Assembly: GCA_030053945.1 (NCBI GenBank)
Contig: JASGCW010000013.1
Coordinates: forward strand, 1-64,000
Reading direction: 5' to 3'
DNA length: 64,000 bases
Source of the DNA: Limnohabitans sp.
GTDB lineage: Bacteria; Bacteroidota; Bacteroidia; Flavobacteriales; Flavobacteriaceae
The position numbers and the translations under genes are program-made. The notes below the pieces were generated by a model. That model did no database searches, was not told the origin of the DNA, and saw only the letters and a list, made by a program, of their open reading frames with translations. Positions 27,348 through 36,434 of this stretch are shown here, piece by piece (position 1 is the first letter of the stretch; every line of letters begins with the position of its first letter).

Positions 27348-27381
27348 AAAAAAACCTCAACTGAAACATCAATTGAGGTTT
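27348..27381 (-). terminator. Intrinsic terminator of asnB
   Basis: Minus strand: AAACCTCAA/TTGAGGTTT 9-bp stem (27373-27381 with 27352-27360), 12-nt loop, then a T-run. It lies about 55 bp after the asnB stop. Confidence 0.8.
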
Positions 27382-27435
27382 GACTTCCATTCAGCGTAGT
27401 GTGAATTTCAAGGGAAGTCTTTGATAAAAAAACAA

Positions 27436-29118
27436 CTAAAAAACAACTTCTTTTTGATAAGCTTCTTCGTGAACATTTGCCACAGCTCTACCTGAGGGGT
27501 CATTCAAATTTTTGAATGCTTCGTCCCACTCTAATGCTATTTTTGTACTACAAGCTACACTGGCTTCTTGAGGTACACATAATGCCGCTGTATCACTTGG
27601 AAAATGTTCTGTAAAAATAGATCTATAATAATATTCTTCTTTTGACATCGGTGTTTGCAGTGGGAACTTATATTTTGCATTAACCAATTGCTCGTCTGAA
27701 ACCTCTGTTGCTACCACTTCTTTCAACGTATCTATCCAACTATATCCTACTCCATCGCTAAATTGCTCTTTTTGACGCCAAGCCACACTCTCAGGCAACA
27801 TATCTTCAAAGGCTTTACGAAGCACCCATTTTTCCATACGCTCGCCATTTATCATTTTGTCTTGCGGATTGATTCGCATAGCAACATCCATAAACTCTTT
27901 GTCTAAAAATGGCACACGCCCTTCTATACCCCAAGCTGCTAGACTTTTATTCGCACGCAAACAATCATACATATGCAGTTTGCTTAGTTTACGAACCGTT
28001 TCTTCGTGGAATTCTTTAGCATTAGGTGCTTTGTGAAAGTACAAATACCCACCAAACAACTCATCGGAACCTTCACCTGATAATACCATTTTGATCCCCA
28101 TCGATTTTATCACGCGAGCCATTAGATACATAGGCGTACTAGCACGTACCGTAGTTACGTCATAGGTTTCTAAGTTGTAAATCACATCTCGTACAGCATC
28201 TAAACCTTCCTGAATAGTGAATTTTATTTCGTGATGAATGGTTCCAATATGGTCAGCTACTTTTCTAGCAGCGGCTAAATCGGGAGAACCTTCTAAACCA
28301 ACAGCAAATGAGTGCAATTGTGGATACCAAGCCTCCTGTGTATCTCCGGATTCGATGCGCTTTTGAGCAAATTTCTTAGCAATTGCAGAAGTAATAGAAG
28401 AATCCAAACCGCCTGAAAGCAATACTCCATAAGGCACATCACTCATCAACTGACGATGTACAGCAGCTTCTAAAGCTTTGCGCAATTCTTGAATATTGGT
28501 TTGATTTTCTTTTACCGCATCAAACTCTGTCCATTCTCTTTTGTACCATTGTACAAATTCCCCGTCTTTGCTTGATAAATAATGTCCTGGGGGAAATAAT
28601 TCTATTTTGGTACAATAACCTTCTAACGCTTTTAGCTCTGAGGCTATATAAAAAGTACCGTATTGATCCCAACCGATGTATAACGGAATAATTCCCATAT
28701 GGTCGCGAGCCACGAAATATTCATCTTTTTCTGCGTCGTACAACGCAAAACCAAAGATTCCGTTTAGTTCATCTACAAAATGAACTCCTTTTTCTTTATA
28801 TAAGGCTAAAATAACTTCGCAATCGCTTTGTGTTTGAAATGCATATCGGTCTTCAAATTGTTTTCTTAACTCGCGATGATTGTATATTTCACCATTAGCA
28901 GCTAAAACCAATTTCCCATCTGAGCTTAACAATGGTTGTTTCCCTGAAGCTGGATCTACAATAGCCAATCGCTCGTGAGCTAAAATAGCTTTATCATTAG
29001 AAAAAATTCCGCTCCAGTCTGGTCCACGATGACGGATGATTTTTGCCATTTCCAACACCTGAGGTCTTAATGTTTCTGTTTTTTGTTTTAAATCGAAGGC
29101 GCATACAATTCCGCACAT
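27436..29118 (-). CDS. asnB: Asparagine synthase B (glutamine-hydrolysing)
   Basis: 560 residues. It begins MCGI with the Cys nucleophile of a class II glutamine amidotransferase domain (RHRGPDWSG, NGEIYNHREL, GIFGFALYD). The synthetase domain has the ATP pyrophosphatase loop LSGGLDSS (about residue 234) and SGEGSDELFGGY. It makes asparagine from aspartate, glutamine and ATP. Length and domain order are complete. Upstream lies a 430-bp gap with a structured element; downstream is its terminator. Confidence 0.96.
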   Translation of the reverse strand: MCGIVCAFDLKQKTETLRPQVLEMAKIIRHRGPDWSGIFSNDKAILAHERLAIVDPASGKQPLLSSDGKLVLAANGEIYNHRELRKQFEDRYAFQTQSDCEVILALYKEKGVHFVDELNGIFGFALYDAEKDEYFVARDHMGIIPLYIGWDQYGTFYIASELKALEGYCTKIELFPPGHYLSSKDGEFVQWYKREWTEFDAVKENQTNIQELRKALEAAVHRQLMSDVPYGVLLSGGLDSSITSAIAKKFAQKRIESGDTQEAWYPQLHSFAVGLEGSPDLAAARKVADHIGTIHHEIKFTIQEGLDAVRDVIYNLETYDVTTVRASTPMYLMARVIKSMGIKMVLSGEGSDELFGGYLYFHKAPNAKEFHEETVRKLSKLHMYDCLRANKSLAAWGIEGRVPFLDKEFMDVAMRINPQDKMINGERMEKWVLRKAFEDMLPESVAWRQKEQFSDGVGYSWIDTLKEVVATEVSDEQLVNAKYKFPLQTPMSKEEYYYRSIFTEHFPSDTAALCVPQEASVACSTKIALEWDEAFKNLNDPSGRAVANVHEEAYQKEVVF

Positions 29119-29392
29119 ATTTTTTAATTTAGAATTATGAATTTAGAATTCAGAATTAGTTATTTAATAATTTATTTCTGAAACAAAATTGAAGTATTAG
29201 GTTTTAATTTAAAACATATAAAATATTTTTAGTTTAAAATTAAAACTCAAAATAAACAAAACAACGATATATGTAAGTAAAAAATATTATTTTTTAAGGA
29301 AAATGTTTGAAATTGTAATCTGACACCTGCCCAACACAGTAACTTAACTACTATGACGAAGTTTCAAGAAATAAAATGGTTGGCTTTTTAGC
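29119..29392. other. Intergenic region upstream of asnB
   Basis: Very AT-rich. It includes short repeats of TTTAGAATT and GAATT near 29125-29150 and two palindromic blocks GTTTTAATTTAAAAC and GTTTAAAATTAAAAC near 29200 and 29232. No ORF is supported. Confidence 0.4.
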
Positions 29393-29453
29393 CCTGATGG
29401 AAGCGACATCCTTTTATGGAGCTTGCGGAATAAAAGATATAGCGTACAGCAGG
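29393..29453. repeat. Conserved-looking flavobacterial intergenic hairpin element
   Basis: An imperfect 25-bp inverted repeat: left arm 29393-29417 (CCTGATGGAAGCG, then ACATCCTTTTAT), right arm 29430-29453 (ATAAAAGATATAGCG, then TACAGCAGG). About two thirds of positions pair, with mismatches regularly interspersed. I recall closely similar AGCCCTGATGGAAGCG and AGCGGACAGCAGG sequences downstream of genes in many Flavobacteriaceae. Function not known to me. Confidence 0.65.
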
Positions 29454-29547
29454 AATTACGACGGCTGACACAAGAGAAAGTATCGCTTTAAATAAAAATT
29501 ATTAGCAATTGATTATTGAGTAAAAAGAGAAACCATTAAGAATTAAG

Positions 29548-31176
29548 CTACTTCACTTGTTCCCCTTTAACAAAGGTATTTAGAGGTTTTATATACGGAA
29601 TAGCGTCAATATCTTCGGTCATTAGGTCGTTGTCGAAAATGATGAAATCGGCCCATTTGCCCACTTCTAGACTACCTTTTTCGTTTTCTTCGAAATTAGA
29701 ATACGCAGCCCAAATGGTCATTCCTTTTAAGGTTTCTTCTCTGGACAAAGCGTTTTCAGGTTGGAAACCGCCTTCGGGATAGTTTTTTAAATCTTTACGA
29801 GCCACGGCTGCATAGAAAGTCAGCATTGGGTTTACTTCTTCTATCGGAAAATCGGTTCCTAGAGCAATCACACCTGCTTTGTCTAACATTTTTTTATAAG
29901 CATACGAATGTTTAATGCGGTCTTTACCCACTCGTTCCGCTGCCCAATACATATCGGAAGTGGCGTGGGTAGGTTGCACCGACGGGATGATGTTATTACT
30001 AAAACTATCAAAATCCTGCTCACGCATTACTTGTGCGTGTTCAATTTTCCATCGGCGATTAGGCTTATCTTTCAATACTTCTTTATAGATGTTTAGTAAT
30101 ACCGTATTTGTTGAATCGCCAATGGCGTGAGTATTCATTTGGTATTCAGACAATGCGATTTGTTTAGCGATTTTTCGTATATCACTAATTGAAGATAGTA
30201 ATGCTCCGCTATGATTAGGTCGGTCACTATACGGTTTGTGCAAGCAAGCTCCTCGAGAACCTAAAGCGCCATCGCCCATAAACTTAAACGAACGCACGTT
30301 TAAATTATCCGTTTTATAAGGTCCAAGCTGCGAATATAAATCGACATTTTCTTGTGATGCGGCAACCATTGCATAAATATTTATCTTCAACTCTTTTCGT
30401 TGTTGGAGTGTATCGATTAAATCGATGATATCTTTTTCTAAACCTGCTTCGTTGATGGTGGTTAAACCATAATCAAACATTACTTTTTCGGCATCTTTTA
30501 ACGCTTGGATTTGTGTCTCCTTTTTAGGTTTTGGGATAATGTTATATACCAAATCCATAGGATTATCGACCAAAATACCAGTTAATTGCCCTTCTTTAAT
30601 ATGTATCTCCCCTCCTTCAATTTTTGTTGCAGGTGTAATTTTTGCCAATTCTAAGGCTTTACTATTGGCTAGCATCGCGTGACCATCTATTCGGGTTAAG
30701 GCTACAGGTGTGTTAGGAAATAGTTTATCTAACTCTGCTTTAGTCGGAAATTCTTTGACTGTCCAATCGTTTTGGTCCCAGCCACGACCCGTAATAAAAT
30801 CAAGATTCTTTTCTTTTTGGAATTTTACCACTCTATCCAATACTTCTTGGTAGCTTTTCGTCCCTCGCAAATCCACTTTTTGGAGATTCAAACCGAAGCT
30901 ATAGAAATGTGCGTGTGCATCATAAAAACCTGGGTAAATGAATTTATTTTGCGCATTGATGGTTTTTGTGGCTTGGTATTTTTTTTGAATTTCGGTAGTT
31001 GTTCCTATAGCTAGGATTTTACCGTTTTTGATTGCCATAGCTTCTACTTTAGAAAAATCTTTATTTACGGTATAAATGGTGGCGTTTGTAACCAACAAAT
31101 CGGCTTTTTGTTTTTGGGAATAAGCTTGAAATTGTGTAGCTAGTGTTAGGAAAATCAGCTTCGCTAAGTTTTTCAT
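29548..31176 (-). CDS. Exported amidohydrolase (amidohydrolase 3, YtcJ-like)
   Basis: 542 residues from the ATG at 31174-31176, with a signal peptide (MKNLAKLIFLTLATQFQAYSQ). Metal and catalytic motifs of the amidohydrolase 3 family: DAHAHFYSFG, GDGALGSRGA, NTHAIGDSTN, WKIEHAQV, and LGTDFPIEEVNP. Substrate unknown; likely an N-acyl or amide bond in the periplasm. A frame 17 codons longer is rejected because it overlaps the predicted promoter. 53 bp separate it from the DUF1272 gene. Confidence 0.9.
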   Translation of the reverse strand: MKNLAKLIFLTLATQFQAYSQKQKADLLVTNATIYTVNKDFSKVEAMAIKNGKILAIGTTTEIQKKYQATKTINAQNKFIYPGFYDAHAHFYSFGLNLQKVDLRGTKSYQEVLDRVVKFQKEKNLDFITGRGWDQNDWTVKEFPTKAELDKLFPNTPVALTRIDGHAMLANSKALELAKITPATKIEGGEIHIKEGQLTGILVDNPMDLVYNIIPKPKKETQIQALKDAEKVMFDYGLTTINEAGLEKDIIDLIDTLQQRKELKINIYAMVAASQENVDLYSQLGPYKTDNLNVRSFKFMGDGALGSRGACLHKPYSDRPNHSGALLSSISDIRKIAKQIALSEYQMNTHAIGDSTNTVLLNIYKEVLKDKPNRRWKIEHAQVMREQDFDSFSNNIIPSVQPTHATSDMYWAAERVGKDRIKHSYAYKKMLDKAGVIALGTDFPIEEVNPMLTFYAAVARKDLKNYPEGGFQPENALSREETLKGMTIWAAYSNFEENEKGSLEVGKWADFIIFDNDLMTEDIDAIPYIKPLNTFVKGEQVK

Positions 31177-31193
31177 TTTGTAAATTGTTTTTA

Positions 31194-31201
31194 CAAATAT
31201 A
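31194..31201 (-). promoter_or_regulatory. Predicted -7 box for the amidohydrolase gene
   Basis: Minus strand TATATTTG, 18 bp before the chosen ATG, suggesting the amidohydrolase can be expressed apart from the operon before it. Confidence 0.5.
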
Positions 31202-31229
31202 GCTTTATTCAAAAAATAAAAAGACACTT

Positions 31230-31457
31230 TTATCCCGATGTGTTGGTTGAATTGCTCACTGGGTATTTATCTAAAAGTCTAGTGGGACGTATAGGTCTTT
31301 TTTCTAAGTTCCCACCACATTTAGGACAACAATTATTAAGAACGTTTTCGACACAATCTTTACAAAATGTGCACTCAAAAGTACAAATCATTGCCTCGCT
31401 ACTTTCGTTTGGAAGTGGTTTATTACAGTTTTCGCAATTTGTTTTGATTTTAAGCAT
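31230..31457 (-). CDS. DUF1272 domain-containing small zinc-ribbon-like protein
   Basis: 75 residues, nearly all in the DUF1272 pattern: NCENCNKPLPNES, ICTFECTFCKDC and CCPKCGGNL. Four CxxC-type pairs point to zinc binding. The family function is unknown. It sits 3 bp after the DinB gene and is probably the last gene of the GlxA-led operon. Confidence 0.92.
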   Translation of the reverse strand: MLKIKTNCENCNKPLPNESSEAMICTFECTFCKDCVENVLNNCCPKCGGNLEKRPIRPTRLLDKYPVSNSTNTSG

Positions 31458-31460
31458 ATC

Positions 31461-31988
31461 TTATTCGTTTAATAATGCATAATATCTTTCTTCTAAAACC
31501 TTAAAATGCCAACGTTGATGTCCAGCTAACATAAAACCTAACGCTAAAGGGCAATATTGCATACCGTTGAAGCCATTTCCTTGTTGGTGAAGCATTTCTG
31601 GGGTAAAAGATTGATATAATTTGATAGTAGCTTTTCGGATAAGTATTAATTCTTCTAACAAATCATCAATGGTACGTCTATTGGCTAGTGCATTTTTGGC
31701 AAAAACCTCTTCATCATAAGGTAACATTTTTTGTTTGTCTCCTCTTGCAATTGCTGTAATTCGGTAGGTAAACACTCTTTCGGTATCTATATAATGTTGT
31801 AAAATATCTTTGATAGTCCATTTGCCTTCGGCATATACTTTATTATCTAAAGCTTTCCATTTTTCGATAGGTGCTTTTTCTAATTCTGCTAAACTTATTT
31901 GTAACGACTCTATAACAGACACATCTTCTGCTAAATTGATATATCTATCAAAATAGTCGGGCATTTTTTTAATAGCTGATTTTTTCAT
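31461..31988 (-). CDS. DinB family protein
   Basis: 175 residues of the DinB/YfiT four-helix bundle: an early ILQHYIDTERVFTYR with a metal-ligand His and a late AGHQRWHFKVLEERY with two more His, the usual triad. Members include metal-dependent thiol transferases, but most are uncharacterised. It follows the serine hydrolase by 2 bp and precedes DUF1272 by 3 bp. Confidence 0.9.
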   Translation of the reverse strand: MKKSAIKKMPDYFDRYINLAEDVSVIESLQISLAELEKAPIEKWKALDNKVYAEGKWTIKDILQHYIDTERVFTYRITAIARGDKQKMLPYDEEVFAKNALANRRTIDDLLEELILIRKATIKLYQSFTPEMLHQQGNGFNGMQYCPLALGFMLAGHQRWHFKVLEERYYALLNE

Positions 31989-31990
31989 AA

Positions 31991-33439
31991 TTATATCTTT
32001 TTAAAAGGAATATTTTTTGCGCCCCAATTTGACATTTCTAATCTAATGCTATTGCCTTTTTCATCTTTTATGAAAACTATTTCAAATCGAAAGGTGTTAG
32101 GACCTGAACCAGAAAATTTAATTTCTCCTATTTGATTTAAAGTTATATCTGCTAAACGATGATGTTGCATCACTAATTTCCCTTCTTTTAGAACAAAATC
32201 ATAAGTGGTCTCTAATTCTTCTGAATAATACTTGCCTGTAAAAGAGCTTATAGTAGAAGTGAAATTTTCGTTTGTTTTCGTTGTAGTACTTGAACTAGGA
32301 GCAACGGTTGGTGATTTTTTATTGGGTTGAATTTCTTTTATATAAAAATCAGCTATATCCCATCTACCTCCAAGTTCTTCATTATGTTCATCGTTACTTA
32401 ACTGAATAATTGCTAAATTATGCTCTGGAAATCGACCTAAAAATGTACGAAAACCAGCAGTATGCCCTCCGTGTGAAAATATCCTTTGTCCTTTATGTTT
32501 CCAAATATTTTGCCCTTTGGCGTGAAAAATTGTATCACCATCTATTACTCTTAAAAACACTTTTTCTCCATTATCAAAAGTTGAAGGTTTATTAAATTCA
32601 TCTAACATTTTTTTATTTCCAACAATAGGTTTTTCAAAATTCAACACCCACTTTGCCAAATCTTCAACGGTTGTCAATAGTCCAGAAGGGCCAGGTGTGG
32701 TATTCATTAAGGGAACGTGATAATACTGTCCGTTTTCTTTTTCATAAGAATCTACTCTATTTTTTATGATTAATTGATGATTATCAGCAAATCGGGTATT
32801 GGTCATTCCTAAGGGTTTGAAAATTTTCTCAGATGTGTATTCTGCATAGGTTTTTCCTGTTATACGTTGAACGATTTCTGTTAAAAGAATATAACTACTA
32901 TTGCAATATCTAAAAGTACTACCAGGCTCCACTTCAAGTCCCTTTTGACGATTCATCATTTTTAGCACTTGATTGGTGTGCATTAAATCGGTTATAAAAA
33001 AACCTGCCATAGATACTAAAGCACCGTGGTCTCTCAACCCACTAGTGTGGGCTAGTAGATGTTTAATTTTAATTTTTTTAGCATACTCTGGCAACTCGGG
33101 AATATATTTGTTTACATAGTCTTCTGTTGTTAATTTACCTTCACTTTGCAACAACCAAATAGAAAATGCCGTAAACTGTTTTGAAACTGAAGCTATATCA
33201 AAAACTGAATTGGCAGTTATGGGCACATTGTGTTCAAGATTTGCCATCCCGTACCCTTTTTTAAAAACTATTTTACCGTCTTTTACTACTGCCACTGCTA
33301 CACCAGGCGTATTGTTATTATATCTTAAAAAAAGGCTATCTATTTTTTTCTCTATATCACGAGGTGAATTTTGAGCAAACAGTGATGAAGTGGTGTTTAG
33401 GCAAATAAAAATCGTGATAATTTTAATTAAATTTTTCAT
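31991..33439 (-). CDS. Serine hydrolase (class C beta-lactamase / PBP4-like family), exported
   Basis: 482 residues with a signal peptide (about 1-22). The beta-lactamase-type active site is complete: SVSK with nucleophile Ser84 and Lys87, YCN at 178-180 and a FSHGGHTAGF third motif. A Ser/Thr-rich linker (near 385-400) leads to a C-terminal DUF3471-like beta domain of about 85 residues. These proteins may be esterases, peptidases or cell-wall enzymes; resistance should not be assumed. It overlaps the preceding gene by 4 bp. Confidence 0.9.
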   Translation of the reverse strand: MKNLIKIITIFICLNTTSSLFAQNSPRDIEKKIDSLFLRYNNNTPGVAVAVVKDGKIVFKKGYGMANLEHNVPITANSVFDIASVSKQFTAFSIWLLQSEGKLTTEDYVNKYIPELPEYAKKIKIKHLLAHTSGLRDHGALVSMAGFFITDLMHTNQVLKMMNRQKGLEVEPGSTFRYCNSSYILLTEIVQRITGKTYAEYTSEKIFKPLGMTNTRFADNHQLIIKNRVDSYEKENGQYYHVPLMNTTPGPSGLLTTVEDLAKWVLNFEKPIVGNKKMLDEFNKPSTFDNGEKVFLRVIDGDTIFHAKGQNIWKHKGQRIFSHGGHTAGFRTFLGRFPEHNLAIIQLSNDEHNEELGGRWDIADFYIKEIQPNKKSPTVAPSSSTTTKTNENFTSTISSFTGKYYSEELETTYDFVLKEGKLVMQHHRLADITLNQIGEIKFSGSGPNTFRFEIVFIKDEKGNSIRLEMSNWGAKNIPFKKI

Positions 33440-33903
33440 AATTCTATATTTAGTTGTTCTTGCAAATAAGCATTAAAATCTGGGTTTTCGTTTTTAAGAA
33501 GTACGTGTTTTACCCAAGCATTTCTATCGTGTTGTAAAATTTCCATTTCCCATACACACATCATTAATCCGTTTTTAGAAATACATTCAAAATCTACAGC
33601 ATCATATTCTTTAAAATAAACGACATTTTGAATCATATTTTCTCCAAGCCACCAATAAAAAACTACAAAACACCCTTCTTTGCCTTCGTGAATGATTAGT
33701 GTCCCTATCTTATAATTTTCAAATGAATAGGCTGAACTTTGCTTTAACCATAGGTCAAGATTTTCTTTTACTGAATGGATATGACTATCACTTACTATTT
33801 CATTTTTAATGGAAATACTATATAACTTGATTTTCCAATCGTTATATGAGTATATTTCTAAAAAGCGTATCGCTCGGTCTTTATATTTTTGAAAAGTTTT
33901 CAT
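33436..33903 (-). CDS. Hypothetical protein in the GlxA-led operon
   Basis: 155 residues, soluble, with no signal peptide or membrane segment. Aromatic-rich strands (CFVVFYWWLGENM, VDFECISKNGLMMCVWEMEIL) suggest a compact alpha/beta fold. I do not recognise a family. Four-bp overlaps with both neighbours (ATGA type) show it belongs to the operon of the M1-like protein and the serine hydrolase. Confidence 0.8.
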   Translation of the reverse strand: MKTFQKYKDRAIRFLEIYSYNDWKIKLYSISIKNEIVSDSHIHSVKENLDLWLKQSSAYSFENYKIGTLIIHEGKEGCFVVFYWWLGENMIQNVVYFKEYDAVDFECISKNGLMMCVWEMEILQHDRNAWVKHVLLKNENPDFNAYLQEQLNIEL

Positions 33904-36434
33904 TTTTTAATACTTTCTAAAAACTGATTATGGTAATTTGTAATTGACTCTAAAACCATTACATCCGATTTAAATTTTTCTTTTAGCAATGGATATATTT
34001 CTTCGGCTTCAGGTAATTTCAATAAATTAATTAATTGTACATTTTGAAAAATATCGTTGATATCATCTTCTTCAAGCGACTTTTTAAATCGGTTTAAAAG
34101 AATAGGGTAACCCAAATGCGCTTTCCTTAAAGCTACTAATGTATTGACAGAAGCAAAAGGATAATCCCAAACTGGTGTTGCCAAATACCAACGTGGGGAT
34201 TGATTATCTTTCAAGCATTTTAACACATAATCTATAGCTCGTTCATCACCCAATTGTTGTAAGCCATTTAAGGCTGAAATACGATTTTGGTTTTTCCAAG
34301 AGGACTGTTTTTCTAAATTCATTAAATATTCAAAAGCTTCTGAGCATTTTGTTTTGCCCAATGCATTTGCAGAAGCATTGATAACACGGTCGCTTTCATC
34401 TTTTAAAGCTTTAATGTATATGTCTTTGAATGTAGCATCGTTCGTTTTACCTAATGTTGTGATGGCAGAAGCTTTTATCCAAGATTTTTCATTTTTTATG
34501 GTTTTTTCTAATAACTCAACAAATCTGTTGTCATAAGGCAAATGGAATATTTTTTGCAAACTACCAAGAACATACAGGCGATAACGCCAATATTGCTGGG
34601 ATTGAAATTCTGAAATAAAAGTTGTTTTTATTTTTTCTTTTTGCATCTCCGAAACTGTTTCTGATTTAAGTACTTCTACTAATTTATCTAAAGCATTCTG
34701 TTTGGCGAGTACATCTTTGCTGAATTGTAATTGGTTTACATATTCTTCGGATGATTTTTCAAAAATGGATTCACACAAAAAGGTTTCTTCGACATTGAAA
34801 TTGATAAATTTTGGATTCTCTTTTTCTGAAAAAATGAAAGTACTTTCTGCTTGTGGTTTTAGATAAATACTTTCTGTTCGATTTTCAATTTCTATATTTA
34901 TTTTACCTTGAAAATAAGTAACTTTTTCAAATTTCGTTTTATTTTCCTGATTCTGAATTTGTTTTACTTTAAGAATCAATTGCTTTGTAGCTGAATGGTA
35001 ATCTTTGGTTACTTCAAACTTTGGTAATCCTATTTTATAAATCCATTGGTTAAAAAACCATTGAAATGACTCACCACTGATTTGCTCTACTGAATTTTGA
35101 AAATCTTTAGTATTTATTTGTTTATTCGCATTGGTTTTTACATAATGTTTTATAACCTTCCAAAAAGTTTCGTCTCCTAACTCGTTGTGTAACATTCGTA
35201 AAACCAAAGCCCCTTTAAATTTAGAATAACTATCGGTAGTAAAACTAGAAAGGTCATCGATTTGTGTTGGCACTATAGGGTGATGATTACCAGCATTCCA
35301 GTCACCTAAAACATTTGTTTTTTCGAAAGGATAATAGTAGGTCAAATATTCCTCTTTAGCATTGCTTTTAGCAGTATAAAGTCCCGAAAAGTATTGTGAA
35401 AATGCATTATTTAGCCAAATATCTTCCCACGATTTAGGCATTAACAAATTACCAAACCATTGATTAGCTAGAGCTTGCATCGCCACACCATCCCATAAAT
35501 ATTTGAAGTCATTATGCACTCCATAATCGTCGATATAATTATCTGAAATGATTGAAAAGTTATTTTGTCCTACCAGTCCAGGAAACGGATAATCTTGAAC
35601 CACGATTTGATTATACGCTTGAAACGGATAAGCCATTCCAGTTTTTTCTTCTAAAAATTGCAACATATCTGGAAGCAATTCTACAGTCGCTTTTACAGCC
35701 TCTTTTTCGTGCGGATACCCAAAATTATGAATGCTTTTCCCTTTTACTTTCTGTTCTATAGCAACATATTCACCTACAACAATAGCTACTAAATAATTAG
35801 GAAAAGGATTTTTTGACTTATAATGAAAAGTCCTTGTTCCGTCCTTATTATCTGTTTGATTTTTTAATTCACCATTAGCAATAAGCATTAAAGGTTTCTC
35901 AAGCGTTACTTTTATTTCGGTAGTATGAATATCTGCAATATCTTCGTTACAAGGAAACCAAAATTTATTGCTATCAGGTTCACCGCTACTCCATATTTGC
36001 TTACGTTTATTAGGCGTAGTAGTTGTAGATTGAAAAAATCGTAACCCTTTACCGAAACTACCACTTATGGCATTTGGATCCGAATGATTAATATAATTTG
36101 TACGATAATGGATTTTTAAAGTAATTTCTTCATTTTCTGAATACAATCTATCGAGTTTTACGACTAAATTCTTATGTAAAACCGCATCGTTATAATCAAA
36201 AATGAGTTTCACATCATTGAGTTCAATGCTCTCAATGCTTAATTTACTCGCATCAAGGGCAATTTTATCAGATGTTTGAAGCAATTTCAAAGTAATTTCA
36301 GCAACACCCGAAGCTTGTTTCTTTTCCCAATTAAATTGTAAGTCTAAGGAAATATGTTTCGTGTCAATATTCTGCCCTAACACAGCAAATGACAAGAAAG
36401 AAAAAAGAAGTATAATTTTAAATTGGAAGTTCAT
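33900..36434 (-). CDS. M1 aminopeptidase homologue lacking the catalytic residues (probable pseudoenzyme)
   Basis: 844 residues: signal peptide (to about 20), an M1 N-terminal beta domain, the M1 core and a C-terminal helical part with HEAT-like repeats (about 620-840). The fold markers remain (QWFGNLLMPKSWEDIWLN), but the zinc motif HExxH reads QALAN at 320-324, the third ligand in WLNEGF is Asn343, the GAMEN exopeptidase motif reads LVGQN at 287-291, and the catalytic Tyr before KG reads KFKG. An active peptidase is therefore unlikely; a binding or scaffold role is inferred. The reading frame is intact. Confidence 0.88.
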   Translation of the reverse strand: MNFQFKIILLFSFLSFAVLGQNIDTKHISLDLQFNWEKKQASGVAEITLKLLQTSDKIALDASKLSIESIELNDVKLIFDYNDAVLHKNLVVKLDRLYSENEEITLKIHYRTNYINHSDPNAISGSFGKGLRFFQSTTTTPNKRKQIWSSGEPDSNKFWFPCNEDIADIHTTEIKVTLEKPLMLIANGELKNQTDNKDGTRTFHYKSKNPFPNYLVAIVVGEYVAIEQKVKGKSIHNFGYPHEKEAVKATVELLPDMLQFLEEKTGMAYPFQAYNQIVVQDYPFPGLVGQNNFSIISDNYIDDYGVHNDFKYLWDGVAMQALANQWFGNLLMPKSWEDIWLNNAFSQYFSGLYTAKSNAKEEYLTYYYPFEKTNVLGDWNAGNHHPIVPTQIDDLSSFTTDSYSKFKGALVLRMLHNELGDETFWKVIKHYVKTNANKQINTKDFQNSVEQISGESFQWFFNQWIYKIGLPKFEVTKDYHSATKQLILKVKQIQNQENKTKFEKVTYFQGKINIEIENRTESIYLKPQAESTFIFSEKENPKFINFNVEETFLCESIFEKSSEEYVNQLQFSKDVLAKQNALDKLVEVLKSETVSEMQKEKIKTTFISEFQSQQYWRYRLYVLGSLQKIFHLPYDNRFVELLEKTIKNEKSWIKASAITTLGKTNDATFKDIYIKALKDESDRVINASANALGKTKCSEAFEYLMNLEKQSSWKNQNRISALNGLQQLGDERAIDYVLKCLKDNQSPRWYLATPVWDYPFASVNTLVALRKAHLGYPILLNRFKKSLEEDDINDIFQNVQLINLLKLPEAEEIYPLLKEKFKSDVMVLESITNYHNQFLESIKK

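Noticed and set aside
27169..27399. 76-codon plus-strand frame before asnB
   Set aside because: Made of two palindromic repeat copies and the asnB terminator.
31991..33439. Beta-lactam resistance gene
   Set aside because: The SxxK/YxN/HxG family is broad and mostly not resistance enzymes; sequence alone does not support that claim.
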